From NCBI RefSeq assembly GCF_001809535.1, contig NZ_KV797949.1:34408-98407 (forward strand): a stretch of DNA of 64,000 nt. Direction: 5' to 3'. The first letter of the stretch is position 1. The number at the start of each line of letters is the position of its first letter. A model generated the notes under the pieces. The model did no database searches. It was not told where the DNA came from and saw only the letters and a list, made by a program, of their open reading frames with translations. Positions 8,538 through 17,228 of the stretch are shown here, one piece after another. The position numbers were made by a program, and so were the translations under genes. Origin of the DNA: Aerococcus sp. HMSC062A02. Lineage in GTDB: Bacteria > Bacillota > Bacilli > Lactobacillales > Aerococcaceae.

Positions 8538-9431
8538 ATGGATACAAGTTTATTTCTGCCCGCGCTTTTAACCGCTATCTTTTGTTATTTAGGCGCGATT
8601 GAGTCTTCCCTTCTTCTAGGGATGACAGGTGGTTTTTATATTGTGGGACGCCCACTAGTTGCAGGTTTATTAGTCGGTCTAGCTTTCGGTGATGTCCAGG
8701 CCGGGGTCTTGTGTGGTCTGGCTGTCCAAGGGGTCTTTATCGCTAACCTCTCAACGGGTGGTGCAACGAACTCTGAGATTACTTATGCCTCTTATGGGGG
8801 GATTGGTTTAGCACTAGCTACAACCAAAGATCCCGCTATTGCGGTGACCTTGTCTGTGCTAATTGGTCAAACCTTCGGACTTATTTTCTACAATACACGG
8901 ATGGCTCTCTATTCGTTCTGGAATAACCGCGCCCAAAAAGCTGCGGAAGACTTAGATGATCGAGGCATTGTCCTGAACCACTTCATCCTGCCTCAAATTA
9001 CAACTTTTCTAATCCGGGCTGTTCCAATCTTCTTAGCCATTTACTTCGGTCGTGACCTAGTGGACGCTCTTTTAAAGAGCGTACCTGAAATTGTCACTCA
9101 TATTATTTCTGTTCTAGGTGGCGTACTCCCAGCATTGGGGATTGCCATGCTGATGGCCATTGTTATTAAAGAAAAATTACATCTGATCTTCTTTTTTGCT
9201 GGCTTTGTCCTTTTAGCTTTCGCAGACTTAAGTATGATTGCGCTCGTCTTTATTGCAGCTTTAGTGGCCTATCTGGTTTACTTGTCTTCACAAAATACAG
9301 CTCAATCAGCAAAGGCTGCAGCCTCTTCAGGAACTTCAGTAACAGTGAATGACAAATCGAGTTCAGCATCGTCTAGCCAGCCAGTAGTTGATGACGAGGA
9401 CGACTGGTTTGAAGATGAAGATCTCTTTTAG
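8538..9431 (+). CDS. PTS mannose-family EIIC
   Basis: A 297-residue membrane protein with repeated hydrophobic segments and the family pattern GRPLVAGLLVGLAFGDVQAGVLCGLAVQ near the N-terminus. It forms the sugar channel with EIID. The C-terminus ends in a Ser-rich linker and a strongly acidic tail (DDEDDWFEDEDLF), a feature shared with the other two EIIC proteins in this window. Confidence 0.92.
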   Translation: MDTSLFLPALLTAIFCYLGAIESSLLLGMTGGFYIVGRPLVAGLLVGLAFGDVQAGVLCGLAVQGVFIANLSTGGATNSEITYASYGGIGLALATTKDPAIAVTLSVLIGQTFGLIFYNTRMALYSFWNNRAQKAAEDLDDRGIVLNHFILPQITTFLIRAVPIFLAIYFGRDLVDALLKSVPEIVTHIISVLGGVLPALGIAMLMAIVIKEKLHLIFFFAGFVLLAFADLSMIALVFIAALVAYLVYLSSQNTAQSAKAAASSGTSVTVNDKSSSASSSQPVVDDEDDWFEDEDLF

Positions 9432-9446
9432 AAAGGAGCGCGTAAG

Positions 9447-10268
9447 ATGTCAGCAGAAGTACAACAAAAATTAACGAAGAAAGAATTACGACAAATTTGG
9501 AGACGTTGGGCCTTTACCCATCTGTCCTCTATGTCTTATGAGAAGATTCAGGGGCATTCCTGGGCCTTCGCTTATCTTCCATTTGCAAATAAATATTATG
9601 CTAAAGATCCAGATAGTAAACGCCGGCTCCTTGTTCGCCATTCCATGTTCTATAACACAGAACCTCAAACGGGACAACTGATTAATGGGATCGTAACTTC
9701 CTTGGAAGAACAAATTGCCCTAGGTGAAGATGTTGATGAACAAATGCCTGTTAATATCAAAACCTCCTTGATGGGCCCTATAGCGGGGATTGGAGATTCT
9801 ATTATTCAAGGGATTATTGTTCCCCTCTTGCTCTCAATCGGTATGGGCCTAGCAGCTAATGGGAGTGCGGTCGGTCCAATTTTCTATATTATCGCCTACG
9901 GAATCATCGGGACGGCGATCTCTTACTTTAGCTACATGTATGGTTACCGTTTAGGGGTTAACGCTATTGATGCGATCATTGGCGAGAATGCTTCACGGAT
10001 CACAGAAGCCTTTAATGTTTTAGGGATTATGGTTATTGGGGCCCTGTCTGCCTCAACCATCCATTTGACCACTCAATTAAATATCCCGATGGGTGAAGAG
10101 GTTCAACCGCTTCAAGACGTGCTGGATGGAATTTTCCCAGGGATACTCCCTCTAGCGATGGTACTCTTTGCTTGGTGGCTGATTTCAGCTAAACAGATGA
10201 CAGCAACTAAAGTAATTCTTATCCTTACAGCGGTTATTACAGTAGGTTGCTTGCTTGGGATCTTCTAG
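9447..10268 (+). CDS. PTS mannose-family EIID
   Basis: 273 residues matching EIID: the N-terminal cytoplasmic part (WRRWAFTHLSSMSYEKIQG) and the conserved SLMGPIAGIGDSIIQG loop, followed by several membrane segments. It completes the transporter of this operon. The gene is followed by a terminator, so the operon is EIIA-EIIB-EIIC-EIID. Confidence 0.92.
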   Translation: MSAEVQQKLTKKELRQIWRRWAFTHLSSMSYEKIQGHSWAFAYLPFANKYYAKDPDSKRRLLVRHSMFYNTEPQTGQLINGIVTSLEEQIALGEDVDEQMPVNIKTSLMGPIAGIGDSIIQGIIVPLLLSIGMGLAANGSAVGPIFYIIAYGIIGTAISYFSYMYGYRLGVNAIDAIIGENASRITEAFNVLGIMVIGALSASTIHLTTQLNIPMGEEVQPLQDVLDGIFPGILPLAMVLFAWWLISAKQMTATKVILILTAVITVGCLLGIF

Positions 10269-10286
10269 GGCCTATTAAGAAAAAAT

Positions 10287-10318
10287 GCTGCCGATAAGAA
10301 TATTTCGGCAGCGTTTTT
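10287..10318 (+). terminator. Rho-independent terminator
   Basis: GCTGCCGA (10287-10294) pairs with TCGGCAGC (10305-10312) and is followed by GTTTTT. It ends the first PTS operon. Confidence 0.92.
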
Positions 10319-10409
10319 AATAGGGTAATAGAAATGTTTTGGATTAGAGAAGCTAGGATTAATTTTCTTATTCTATATAGATTGTAAAAAAGTGAAGGAG
10401 TATTTTATT

Positions 10410-10889
10410 ATGATTAAGTTATGCCGTGTCGACCATCGTTTGCTGCATGGTCAAGTAGCAATGGCTTGGACTAGTTTTTTAGGAGCAAATTGCTATTTGA
10501 TTGCTAATGATAAAGTTGCTGAGGATGAGGTATGGAAGAATACTTTACGTTTAGCGAAACCTAGCAATGCTAAATTGGTTATGAAAACAGTGGATGATGC
10601 GATTGAAGCCTTGAATAGTGGAGTAACAGATAAGTATCAGTTAATTGTTTTAGTTGAAAGTGTAAAAGACGCTAAAAAACTAGCAGATCAAGTACCGGAT
10701 ATTCAATCGATTAATCTTGGTGGCCAGAAATTTGAAGAAGGCCGGACTCAAATTGGGAAAGCTTTTTTTATTTCAGAGGAAGATGAAAGCGGTTTAATAG
10801 AGCTGGCAGAGCGAGGAGTTGAACTGGACTTACGACAAGTTCCTGGTGAAAGTAAACATGATATCGGAAAAGAATTATTAAATAAATAG
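10410..10889 (+). CDS. PTS mannose-family EIIB
   Basis: The EIIB site is VDHRLLHGQVAMAW, with the active histidine near residue 13. An in-frame GTG at 10392 exists, but AAGGAG lies between it and the ATG at 10410, so the ATG is the start (159 residues). This begins a second operon with EIIC, EIID and two SIS-domain proteins and no EIIA. Its AT-rich codon use differs from the glycan operon further on, which suggests a separate origin. Confidence 0.92.
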   Translation: MIKLCRVDHRLLHGQVAMAWTSFLGANCYLIANDKVAEDEVWKNTLRLAKPSNAKLVMKTVDDAIEALNSGVTDKYQLIVLVESVKDAKKLADQVPDIQSINLGGQKFEEGRTQIGKAFFISEEDESGLIELAERGVELDLRQVPGESKHDIGKELLNK

Positions 10890-10901
10890 GAGGCTAGGGT
10901 G

Positions 10902-11726
10902 ATGGAAAATAATGTATTAATAGCTGTTCTTTTAGGTTTAACAGCTATGCTTGCGAATGGTGAATATTGGCTAGGGTCAAGCATGTTGAGTCGTCCATTA
11001 GTAACCTGTACGATTACAGGACTTATCATGGGAGATATGGTCACTGGTATTAAGATTGGGGCCATGTTAGAACTAGCTTTTGTTGGGTCCTTTTCAATTG
11101 GAGGTGCCATACCACCAGAGATTATTTCAGGAAGTATACTGGGAACGGCTTTTGCAATCGGAACGGGACAAGATACAGCTGTTGCTTTAACACTAGGTCT
11201 GCCAATAGCCTCTCTTGTATTGATCGCTAAGAATGTTGGTTTCTTATCTATCCTTCCCTACTTTGTTCATAAGGCAGATACTTATGCAGAAAATGCAGAT
11301 GTGAAAGGGATCGGTCGTATGAACTTCCTAGGTGGTTTCTTTGCAGTTAACTTACCTATTGGTTTAATTGTTTGTATTTCTTATTTATTGGGAAGCCCTT
11401 TTATTCAAACATTAATTGATAATATCCCCCAATTTATTATTGATGGCTTAGGTATTGCAACGGGATTATTACCAGCATATGGATTTGCTTTACTTTTAAA
11501 TATGATGGTTAATAAACGTAATGTTGTTTTCTTTATTTTAGGTTTTGCTTTAGCTGTTTATCTTAAAGTTCCCGTAACAGGTGTAGCTATTTTTGCTGCT
11601 ATTTTAGCTTTGATTCTGACGGGCTACGCGAATTTGAAAGAAGAAAATACTTCTGAAGCAGTTGCTGCATCGTCCACTGTAGGTGTAGGAGAAGGAGAAA
11701 TTGATTATGAAGATGAAGAATTCTAA
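10902..11726 (+). CDS. PTS mannose-family EIIC
   Basis: A hydrophobic protein of about 274 residues with the EIIC pattern SRPLVTCTITGLIMGDMVTG and the GAMLELAFVGSFSIGGA segment. AGGAGG at 10888-10893 lies 8 bases before the ATG at 10902, which is preferred over the GTG at 10899. The C-terminus is acidic (EGEIDYEDEEF) and its coding sequence overlaps the start of the EIID gene and supplies its ribosome binding site. Confidence 0.9.
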   Translation: MENNVLIAVLLGLTAMLANGEYWLGSSMLSRPLVTCTITGLIMGDMVTGIKIGAMLELAFVGSFSIGGAIPPEIISGSILGTAFAIGTGQDTAVALTLGLPIASLVLIAKNVGFLSILPYFVHKADTYAENADVKGIGRMNFLGGFFAVNLPIGLIVCISYLLGSPFIQTLIDNIPQFIIDGLGIATGLLPAYGFALLLNMMVNKRNVVFFILGFALAVYLKVPVTGVAIFAAILALILTGYANLKEENTSEAVAASSTVGVGEGEIDYEDEEF

Positions 11727-12534
11727 TACCTTAACAAAAAGAGATATGATGAAAGTCTTTTGGCGGTCCTTTACAATTGAATGGTCATGGAACTATGAAC
11801 GCCAAATGAACTTAGGTTATACCTATTCTTTACTCCCTGTACTTCAAAAGATTTATCCTCAAAAAGATAAACTTTCTGAGTCGATGAAACGCCACATGGA
11901 GTTTTTTAATATAACACCGTGGATATCGACTTTTCCTATGGGGATAACCATAGCTATGGAGGAAACAAATGCAAGAGATGATCAGTTCGATCCTTCAACT
12001 ATTAATAATATTAAGATTGCATTGATGGGCCCCCTTAGCGGTATTGGCGATTCTCTTTTCTGGGGAACACTTCGAGTCATTGCTACAGGTATTGGTACCT
12101 CATTAGCTATGAAAGGGAATGTCCTAGGCCCTATTCTTTTCTTGCTTATCTTCAATATTCCAGCTATTGCTGTAAGGTACTACGGACTTTTCTTGGGTTA
12201 CAATATAGGTGCAGATTTTATCGGAAGTGTTCAAAAATCAGGCTTAATGGAGCGCTTAACTTATGGAGCTTCGGTTATTGGGCTTGCTGTTGTGGGCGCC
12301 ATGACAGCAACTATGGTTACTGTTAATATGCCATTTACAATTGGTTCTGGGGATGATGCATTGACTATATCAGGACTAGCAGATAGTGTTGTACCTGGAA
12401 TTCTTCCACTAGCATTTACAGGGTTTATTTATTATCTGGTTAAAAAAGGTGTTAAATCGTATTGGATTCTTTTGTTAATCGCTGCGATTGGTATCCTCGG
12501 TGCTTATACAGGTATCTTAGGTTTGGGGGAATAA
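11707..12534 (+). CDS. PTS mannose-family EIID
   Basis: About 275 residues with the EIID signatures SWNYERQMNLGY and ALMGPLSGIGDSLFWG. The ATG at 11707 follows a GGAG within the end of the EIIC gene, so the two are translationally coupled. It ends one base before the first SIS-domain gene. With EIIB and EIIC it makes a membrane complex whose phosphate must come from an EIIA encoded elsewhere. Confidence 0.9.
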   Translation: MKMKNSNTLTKRDMMKVFWRSFTIEWSWNYERQMNLGYTYSLLPVLQKIYPQKDKLSESMKRHMEFFNITPWISTFPMGITIAMEETNARDDQFDPSTINNIKIALMGPLSGIGDSLFWGTLRVIATGIGTSLAMKGNVLGPILFLLIFNIPAIAVRYYGLFLGYNIGADFIGSVQKSGLMERLTYGASVIGLAVVGAMTATMVTVNMPFTIGSGDDALTISGLADSVVPGILPLAFTGFIYYLVKKGVKSYWILLLIAAIGILGAYTGILGLGE

Positions 12535-12535
12535 A

Positions 12536-13597
12536 ATGAAATCGATGCACCACTATGTTCATCAAGAAAAAGAAATTAATTTAAAATTACTTGATAATAA
12601 ACATTTACTAGATCCAATACAAGATTTAAGTTTAAAGGCTTGTAAAGGAATTGTTATTTATGCTACAGGTTCCAGTGCCAATGCAGTTAATGCCGCTAAA
12701 CCTTTCATGGCAAAAATCCTTAACTTACCTATTTTTGTGAGTGAACCCTCTTTAGCACTTAGCTATGATAATCAATGGCAAGATAATTATATATATATAG
12801 CGGTTTCGCAAGGCGGCCACAGTTCTTCTGTGATTAACCTAGTTGAACAACTTCAACACGAAAACCATCAAGTATGGACATTAACATCTGACCTAGAGAG
12901 TCCTCTAGCTAAAATTTCTAGTAATCTTTTACATTTAGATATGCCCATCGAAGAAATGCCTTATGTCACAGCAGGATATACGGCAACTATCCTATATTTG
13001 TATCTCTTTGCCTTAAAAGTAGCTTATAAAGAAAAGATAATTTCTAAAAAAACTTACAGCTCTTACCTAGACGAATTAACGAAAGTGGTTAAGCAAGCAG
13101 ATTCTGTGATCGCTTTAAGTGAAACTTGGATCAAAGCAAATTTTAATGATTTTGAATTAGCTCGGCGTTTTGTCTTTATTGGTTATGGAGCAGCGTATGG
13201 TGTAGCCAAGGAGGCGGAGACAAAGTTTACAGAAACCCTGCATTTGCCTGCCCATGGACACGAACTAGAGGAATATATGCATGGACCTTATTTGGGCTTG
13301 AATCCAAACGATATCCTTGTTCTTATTGATCCATGTGGCCAGTTGAGCGATAGAATGAAGCAATTGAGGATATTTTTAGATAAGCATATGAAGCGAACTT
13401 ACCAGATAAGCATTGGCCAAAGTGGTCAGGGCTGTAGAGATTTAGAATTTAAATTAAATTGCAGTGAGTATTTTGCTCCCCTCTTACTGACAATTCCAAT
13501 TCATTTACTAGCTTACGAATTGTCTCAAGCTAAGGGGATTGACTTAACAGTTTCTTTTTATCCTGATTTTGATGAAATAACTAAATCTAAGATATAG
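12536..13597 (+). CDS. SIS-domain protein, probable sugar-amine phosphate deglycase/isomerase
   Basis: A 353-residue double-SIS protein: YATGSSANAV near residue 44 and AVSQGGHSSSVI near residue 90 are the sugar-phosphate-binding loops, and a second SIS half follows from about residue 200 (FIGYGAAYGVAKEAETKFTET). The ending resembles the GlmS isomerase half but there is no glutaminase domain. Next to a mannose-family PTS and a second SIS protein, the arrangement recalls the gfr locus of Salmonella, where two such enzymes split phosphorylated glucoselysine and fructoselysine. Confidence 0.75.
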   Translation: MKSMHHYVHQEKEINLKLLDNKHLLDPIQDLSLKACKGIVIYATGSSANAVNAAKPFMAKILNLPIFVSEPSLALSYDNQWQDNYIYIAVSQGGHSSSVINLVEQLQHENHQVWTLTSDLESPLAKISSNLLHLDMPIEEMPYVTAGYTATILYLYLFALKVAYKEKIISKKTYSSYLDELTKVVKQADSVIALSETWIKANFNDFELARRFVFIGYGAAYGVAKEAETKFTETLHLPAHGHELEEYMHGPYLGLNPNDILVLIDPCGQLSDRMKQLRIFLDKHMKRTYQISIGQSGQGCRDLEFKLNCSEYFAPLLLTIPIHLLAYELSQAKGIDLTVSFYPDFDEITKSKI

Positions 13598-13606
13598 GAG
13601 GATATC

Positions 13607-14608
13607 ATGATAAAGTTTAATGAAGAGCAGAAATTAAAGGCAGTTGAAGGCGCACTAGCACTTCGTCCTCAAATTAACCAAATTATTGATGCGATTTGTG
13701 AACAAGGCTATCGAAATATTTGTTGGTTGGGTATCGGAGGAACTTACGCTTCAGCTTTACAGGCAGAAGTCCATATGAAAGAGCGGTCTGAGATTGAAAC
13801 TTGGGCAGAGAATGCCTCTGTTTACTATACTACTGGTAATCGTCGAATTACTGATGAGACCTTAGTTATCATCTCCTCGGTATCTGGTACTACGGATGAT
13901 ATGGTTCGAAGTCTAAAAAAGTTAAAAGAGAATTGCCAGGCAAAAGTACTCGCTTTTATAGATAAGGGCGAAGATACGCCTATCGGGCATTTAGCAGATT
14001 ATGTCATTATGTATCCTGAAAATGAACAATTGAAATTTTTTATGGTTGCCGATCGTTTAATGTATAATGCAGGAGAATTTAATAAATACGAAGACTTGTA
14101 TAGTGCTCTTGATAAATATCTAGCTCAAGCTTTAGTTGAAGTGGCTAAGGAGAGCGACAGTTTTGCACTTGAGTTTGCTCAGAAGCATCATGAAGATCCT
14201 ATTCATTATTTTGTAGGTGCAGGAAATCAATATGGAGCTACTTATTCGTATGCAATGTGTTACTGGGAAGAACAACATTGGCTAAGAACCAAATCGATTC
14301 ACTCAGCTGAATTCTTCCATGGGATGTTTGAAATTGTTGATCGAGATACTAATGTCACCTTGTTTATTGGTGAGGATAGTCAGCGAGAACTTAGTCAACG
14401 TGTTGAGAAATTTTTACCGAAAGTTTGTGCACGTTATACAGTTATTGATACTGCTCAGTTTCCCTTAGAAGGGATTCCAAAAGAATTTAGAGGAGATATT
14501 TCCCACTTAGTTATGATGGAAGTATGCCATCGAATTGATGCACATATTGAAAAAATTAATTGTCACCCTACAGAGATTAGACGGTATTATCGTCAATTGG
14601 ATTATTAA
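13607..14608 (+). CDS. SIS-domain protein, FrlB-like deglycase
   Basis: A 333-residue protein with two SIS halves: WLGIGGTYASALQAE and ISSVSGTTDDMV in the first, FVGAGNQYGATYSYAM in the second. The HSAEFFHGMFE segment and the HPTEIRRYYRQLDY tail resemble FrlB, which cleaves fructoselysine-6-phosphate to glucose-6-phosphate and lysine. It sits at the end of the PTS operon before a terminator. I infer use of Amadori-type amino sugars; the exact amine is unknown. Confidence 0.78.
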   Translation: MIKFNEEQKLKAVEGALALRPQINQIIDAICEQGYRNICWLGIGGTYASALQAEVHMKERSEIETWAENASVYYTTGNRRITDETLVIISSVSGTTDDMVRSLKKLKENCQAKVLAFIDKGEDTPIGHLADYVIMYPENEQLKFFMVADRLMYNAGEFNKYEDLYSALDKYLAQALVEVAKESDSFALEFAQKHHEDPIHYFVGAGNQYGATYSYAMCYWEEQHWLRTKSIHSAEFFHGMFEIVDRDTNVTLFIGEDSQRELSQRVEKFLPKVCARYTVIDTAQFPLEGIPKEFRGDISHLVMMEVCHRIDAHIEKINCHPTEIRRYYRQLDY

Positions 14609-14637
14609 TCTAATTACTTGTTTAACTTTCTCAAAAC

Positions 14638-14684
14638 CTTCTAAAGTAAAAATCTTGATTGATAATTACTTTAGAAGTTTTTTT
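14638..14684 (+). terminator. Rho-independent terminator
   Basis: CTTCTAAAGTAA (14638-14649) pairs with TTACTTTAGAAG (14666-14677), followed by a run of seven T. It ends the EIIBCD-SIS-SIS operon. Confidence 0.92.
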
Positions 14685-14737
14685 AATTTCTAGTATGGGT
14701 GACTAGTAACCCAAAAATCTGTGCTAATTATTTTTGA

Positions 14738-14995
14738 ACAGTAGCAGAGTATTGAAGTTGATGGCTAGCCATGATCAAGTGAGCATCAAGGTGCAAGCCA
14801 GAGAGCCTATTCCTGAAAACTTGGAGTAAGTTGGAATAGAGACAAGTTCACTTGCATGTTTCCAACTGGAGAAAGCACTTCAATATCCTCTTTTCGACTC
14901 CAACTGAAGTGAATTATAAATCGTGAGCTTTAGCTAGAGTTGGTTCTTTGCACAACCAACACACAAATGCAGAAACGGAATGCAATATGCACTAA
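14738..14995. repeat. Degenerate copy of a dispersed intergenic element
   Basis: The left part (GCAGAGTATTGAAGTTGATG ... TAGCCATGA) resembles the left ends of the elements at 25227 and 35976. The right part carries a diverged inverted counterpart (AACCAACACACAAATGCAG). It contains no supportable gene; this is the whole of the non-coding stretch between the terminator at 14684 and the promoter at 15071. Confidence 0.5.
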
Positions 14996-15070
14996 GATAA
15001 TTTGATCAATTTTATTTATTATGAAAAATGGTTTTATTATTCATATTTGGTCGATATATGTGATTTCCAA

Positions 15071-15139
15071 TTGACTTTCCCTATGAAAGGGGTTAAAGTT
15101 AGCTTAACTGGTAATGACAAGTGGATACAAGTAACCAGT
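15071..15139 (+). promoter_or_regulatory. gntR promoter and putative self-operator
   Basis: TTGACT (15071-15076) and TAAAGT (15094-15099) are 17 bp apart. Just downstream, ACTGGTAATGACAAGTGG (15107-15124) and ACCAGT (15134-15139) form an inverted pair of ACTGGT arms. The same ACTGGTAATGACA string recurs before nagA. Confidence 0.6.
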
Positions 15140-15166
15140 GAATTTAATAATACGAAGGATGATTTT

Positions 15167-15901
15167 ATGACAGCGTTACGGAAGAATTCTTCCGAAGCCT
15201 TATATGTTCAGCTGGTTGAAGCCTTGATCCAACTGATTGCTGACCAGTATGCTCCAGGTGATAAGATCCTCTCAGAACGAGAGATCTGCGAAACTTATGG
15301 GGTGAGTCGGACGACGGTGCGACAGGCTTTGACGGAATTGCTCAATATGGGCTATATCTACAAGCGGCACGGCCTAGGAACTTTTGTGGCAGACCGCCAG
15401 TCCCACCGCAAGAACTTGGCTGAGAGCTATAGCTTTACTGAGGGGATGAAGAAGATTGGGAAGGAGCCGTCGACTCAGATCTTAGACTTTGCCTTGGAGC
15501 CAGCTAACTATCTCTTGGGGCGCCAGCTTGGCTTATTACCAGATGAGAAAGTTTACCGGATCGACCGCTTACGCTTAGCGGATGGCGATCCGATGATGGT
15601 GGAGCGAAGCTATCTACCTGGTCGGGTATTCCCAGGTTTGACAGCCGATCTCCTTGAGAAGAAGCCCCTTTATGAGGTCTTTCGCCAGAATTATGGCCAG
15701 GAAATTTCCGTTGCCAATGAGGAGATCACCGCGGCCCTTATGACCAAGCTAGAAGCAGAAGTGCTTGGGACGAGCCCCCATAATCCCTGCCTCAAGATTG
15801 AGCGTCTCTCTTATAACTTGGCTGACGAAATTATTGAATTCACTATTTCAACCGCACGGGCTGACCAATTTTCCTATCATTTAAGCTTCCAAGGTCAATA
15901 A
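15167..15901 (+). CDS. GntR/HutC-family regulator of the amino-sugar/galactoside operon
   Basis: The frame is open from 15002, but the fold starts at MTALRKNSSEALYVQL, so the ATG at 15167 with a GAAGGA site is chosen (244 residues). The winged helix (SEREICETYGVSRTTVRQALTEL, residues about 40-62) is followed by a UTRA effector domain. It resembles NagR/YvoA-type regulators, which sense glucosamine- or N-acetylglucosamine-6-phosphate. The shared ACTGGTAATGACA sites before its own gene and nagA suggest it represses both. Confidence 0.85.
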   Translation: MTALRKNSSEALYVQLVEALIQLIADQYAPGDKILSEREICETYGVSRTTVRQALTELLNMGYIYKRHGLGTFVADRQSHRKNLAESYSFTEGMKKIGKEPSTQILDFALEPANYLLGRQLGLLPDEKVYRIDRLRLADGDPMMVERSYLPGRVFPGLTADLLEKKPLYEVFRQNYGQEISVANEEITAALMTKLEAEVLGTSPHNPCLKIERLSYNLADEIIEFTISTARADQFSYHLSFQGQ

Positions 15902-15967
15902 AGAGATATTTATTGAGATCGTCTATCTGTTCTAGAAATAAAATATTAAGCAATTCTTTAAAAAGAC

Positions 15968-16033
15968 TTGACAAATCGCCCAAAAAAGAATACGCTTACA
16001 TTAACTGGTAATGACATGTAATACCACTTGTCA
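15968..16033 (+). promoter_or_regulatory. nagA operon promoter with GntR operator
   Basis: TTGACA (15968-15973) is followed at 17 bp by a weak TACGCT. An operator candidate lies at 16003-16033: ACTGGTAATGACA then TAATACCACTTGTC, where GGTA and TACC form the inverted arms. The half matches the one before the gntR gene. Confidence 0.6.
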
Positions 16034-16062
16034 GGATGTTCAAAAAAGAAAGGATGACTCCG

Positions 16063-17211
16063 ATGCGACAAGCTATAAAAGCGGACCGGTTTTTCTTAGA
16101 AAATGAAATTTTAGGTCCTGGATACTTAATTCTTGAAGATGGCAAATTCCTTACTTATAGCTCAGAAGAGCTTGAAGAAGTAGAGGATGTCTTAGATTAT
16201 TCTGGCTACTGGGTGGGGCCGGGACTGGTTGATACGCATATTCACGGCTTTAATGGCTCAGATGTGATGGATGCGACGCCAGAAGCCGTTGAAACCATCC
16301 GTCAAGGCTTGCCCGCAACCGGGGTCACCAGTTTCTTAGCGACAACGCTGACGGCTTCTGTTGAAGAAACCGATCGAGCTTGCGCTGTAGTGGCAGAAGT
16401 GGCAGAGGAAGACCAGGGGGCTAAGATCCAGGGCATCTTCCTGGAAGGGCCCTTCTTTGTGGAAGCCCACAAAGGAGCCCAGAATCCAGACTACTTCATT
16501 GCACCAAGCCCAGATGTGCTTGACCAATGGCAGAAATCAGCTAAGGATTTAATCCGCAAGGCGGCCTTGGCCCCTGAATATCCTGAAACGGCAGCCTTCA
16601 TTGAACGGGCTAAGGCACTCGATGTCAAGGTAGCTATTGGCCATACCGATGCCAGTTATGACCAGGCCCGACGTGCAGTCGACCAGGGAGCTAGTTTATT
16701 CGTCCATACCTTTAATGGGATGAGTGGGCTCCACCACCGGGAACCTGGCGTTGTTGGTGCTGCCATGACCCTGCAGAATACCTATGCCGAAGTAATTGCA
16801 GACGGTCACCACGTCACCCCAGCAGCTATTAAGGCCCTGCTGAATGCCCGCAATGTCAATAACACCCTCTTAGTCACAGATTGCATGCGAGCAGGTGGCT
16901 TGGAAGATGGCAATTACACGCTGGGAGAGTACCCTGTAGAGGTGAAAGAAGGGGCTGCCCGCTTAAGTAATGGTAGTTTGGCTGGTTCGGTCCTCCAACT
17001 CAAGGATGCCGTTCGCAACTTGGTTGACTGGGAATTAACGACCGTTCACGAAGCCCTGAATATGGCGAGTGCAGTAGCTGCCCGCAGTGTCGGAATTGAT
17101 GACCGCTGCGGGTCAATCAAGGCCGGGCGTGCCGCTGACTTCATCGTCATGACGCCCCAGCTTGAACTCCAAGCTACCTATATCAACGGACAAGTCGCTT
17201 ATCAAAAATAA
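16063..17211 (+). CDS. nagA: N-acetylglucosamine-6-phosphate deacetylase
   Basis: NagA removes acetate from N-acetyl amino sugar 6-phosphates. The metal-binding DTHIHGFNGSDVMD, the EGPFF glutamate region, the GHTDASYD histidine, HTFNGMSGLHHREPG and the VTDCMRAGG catalytic aspartate are all present. The ATG at 16063 sits 8 bases after AAAGGA, whereas the one at 16054 has no spacing; this gives 382 residues, the usual size. In this operon it probably acts on N-acetylgalactosamine- or N-acetylglucosamine-6-phosphate, with AgaS next in the path. Confidence 0.93.
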   Translation: MRQAIKADRFFLENEILGPGYLILEDGKFLTYSSEELEEVEDVLDYSGYWVGPGLVDTHIHGFNGSDVMDATPEAVETIRQGLPATGVTSFLATTLTASVEETDRACAVVAEVAEEDQGAKIQGIFLEGPFFVEAHKGAQNPDYFIAPSPDVLDQWQKSAKDLIRKAALAPEYPETAAFIERAKALDVKVAIGHTDASYDQARRAVDQGASLFVHTFNGMSGLHHREPGVVGAAMTLQNTYAEVIADGHHVTPAAIKALLNARNVNNTLLVTDCMRAGGLEDGNYTLGEYPVEVKEGAARLSNGSLAGSVLQLKDAVRNLVDWELTTVHEALNMASAVAARSVGIDDRCGSIKAGRAADFIVMTPQLELQATYINGQVAYQK

Positions 17212-17228
17212 TTTGAGGAGGCTATAGA

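Noticed and set aside
15002..15166. An upstream extension of the GntR gene beginning at 15002
   Set aside because: The extra 55 residues cover the promoter and operator-like repeats, lack similarity to the family and have no ribosome site; the ATG at 15167 fits GntR beginnings.
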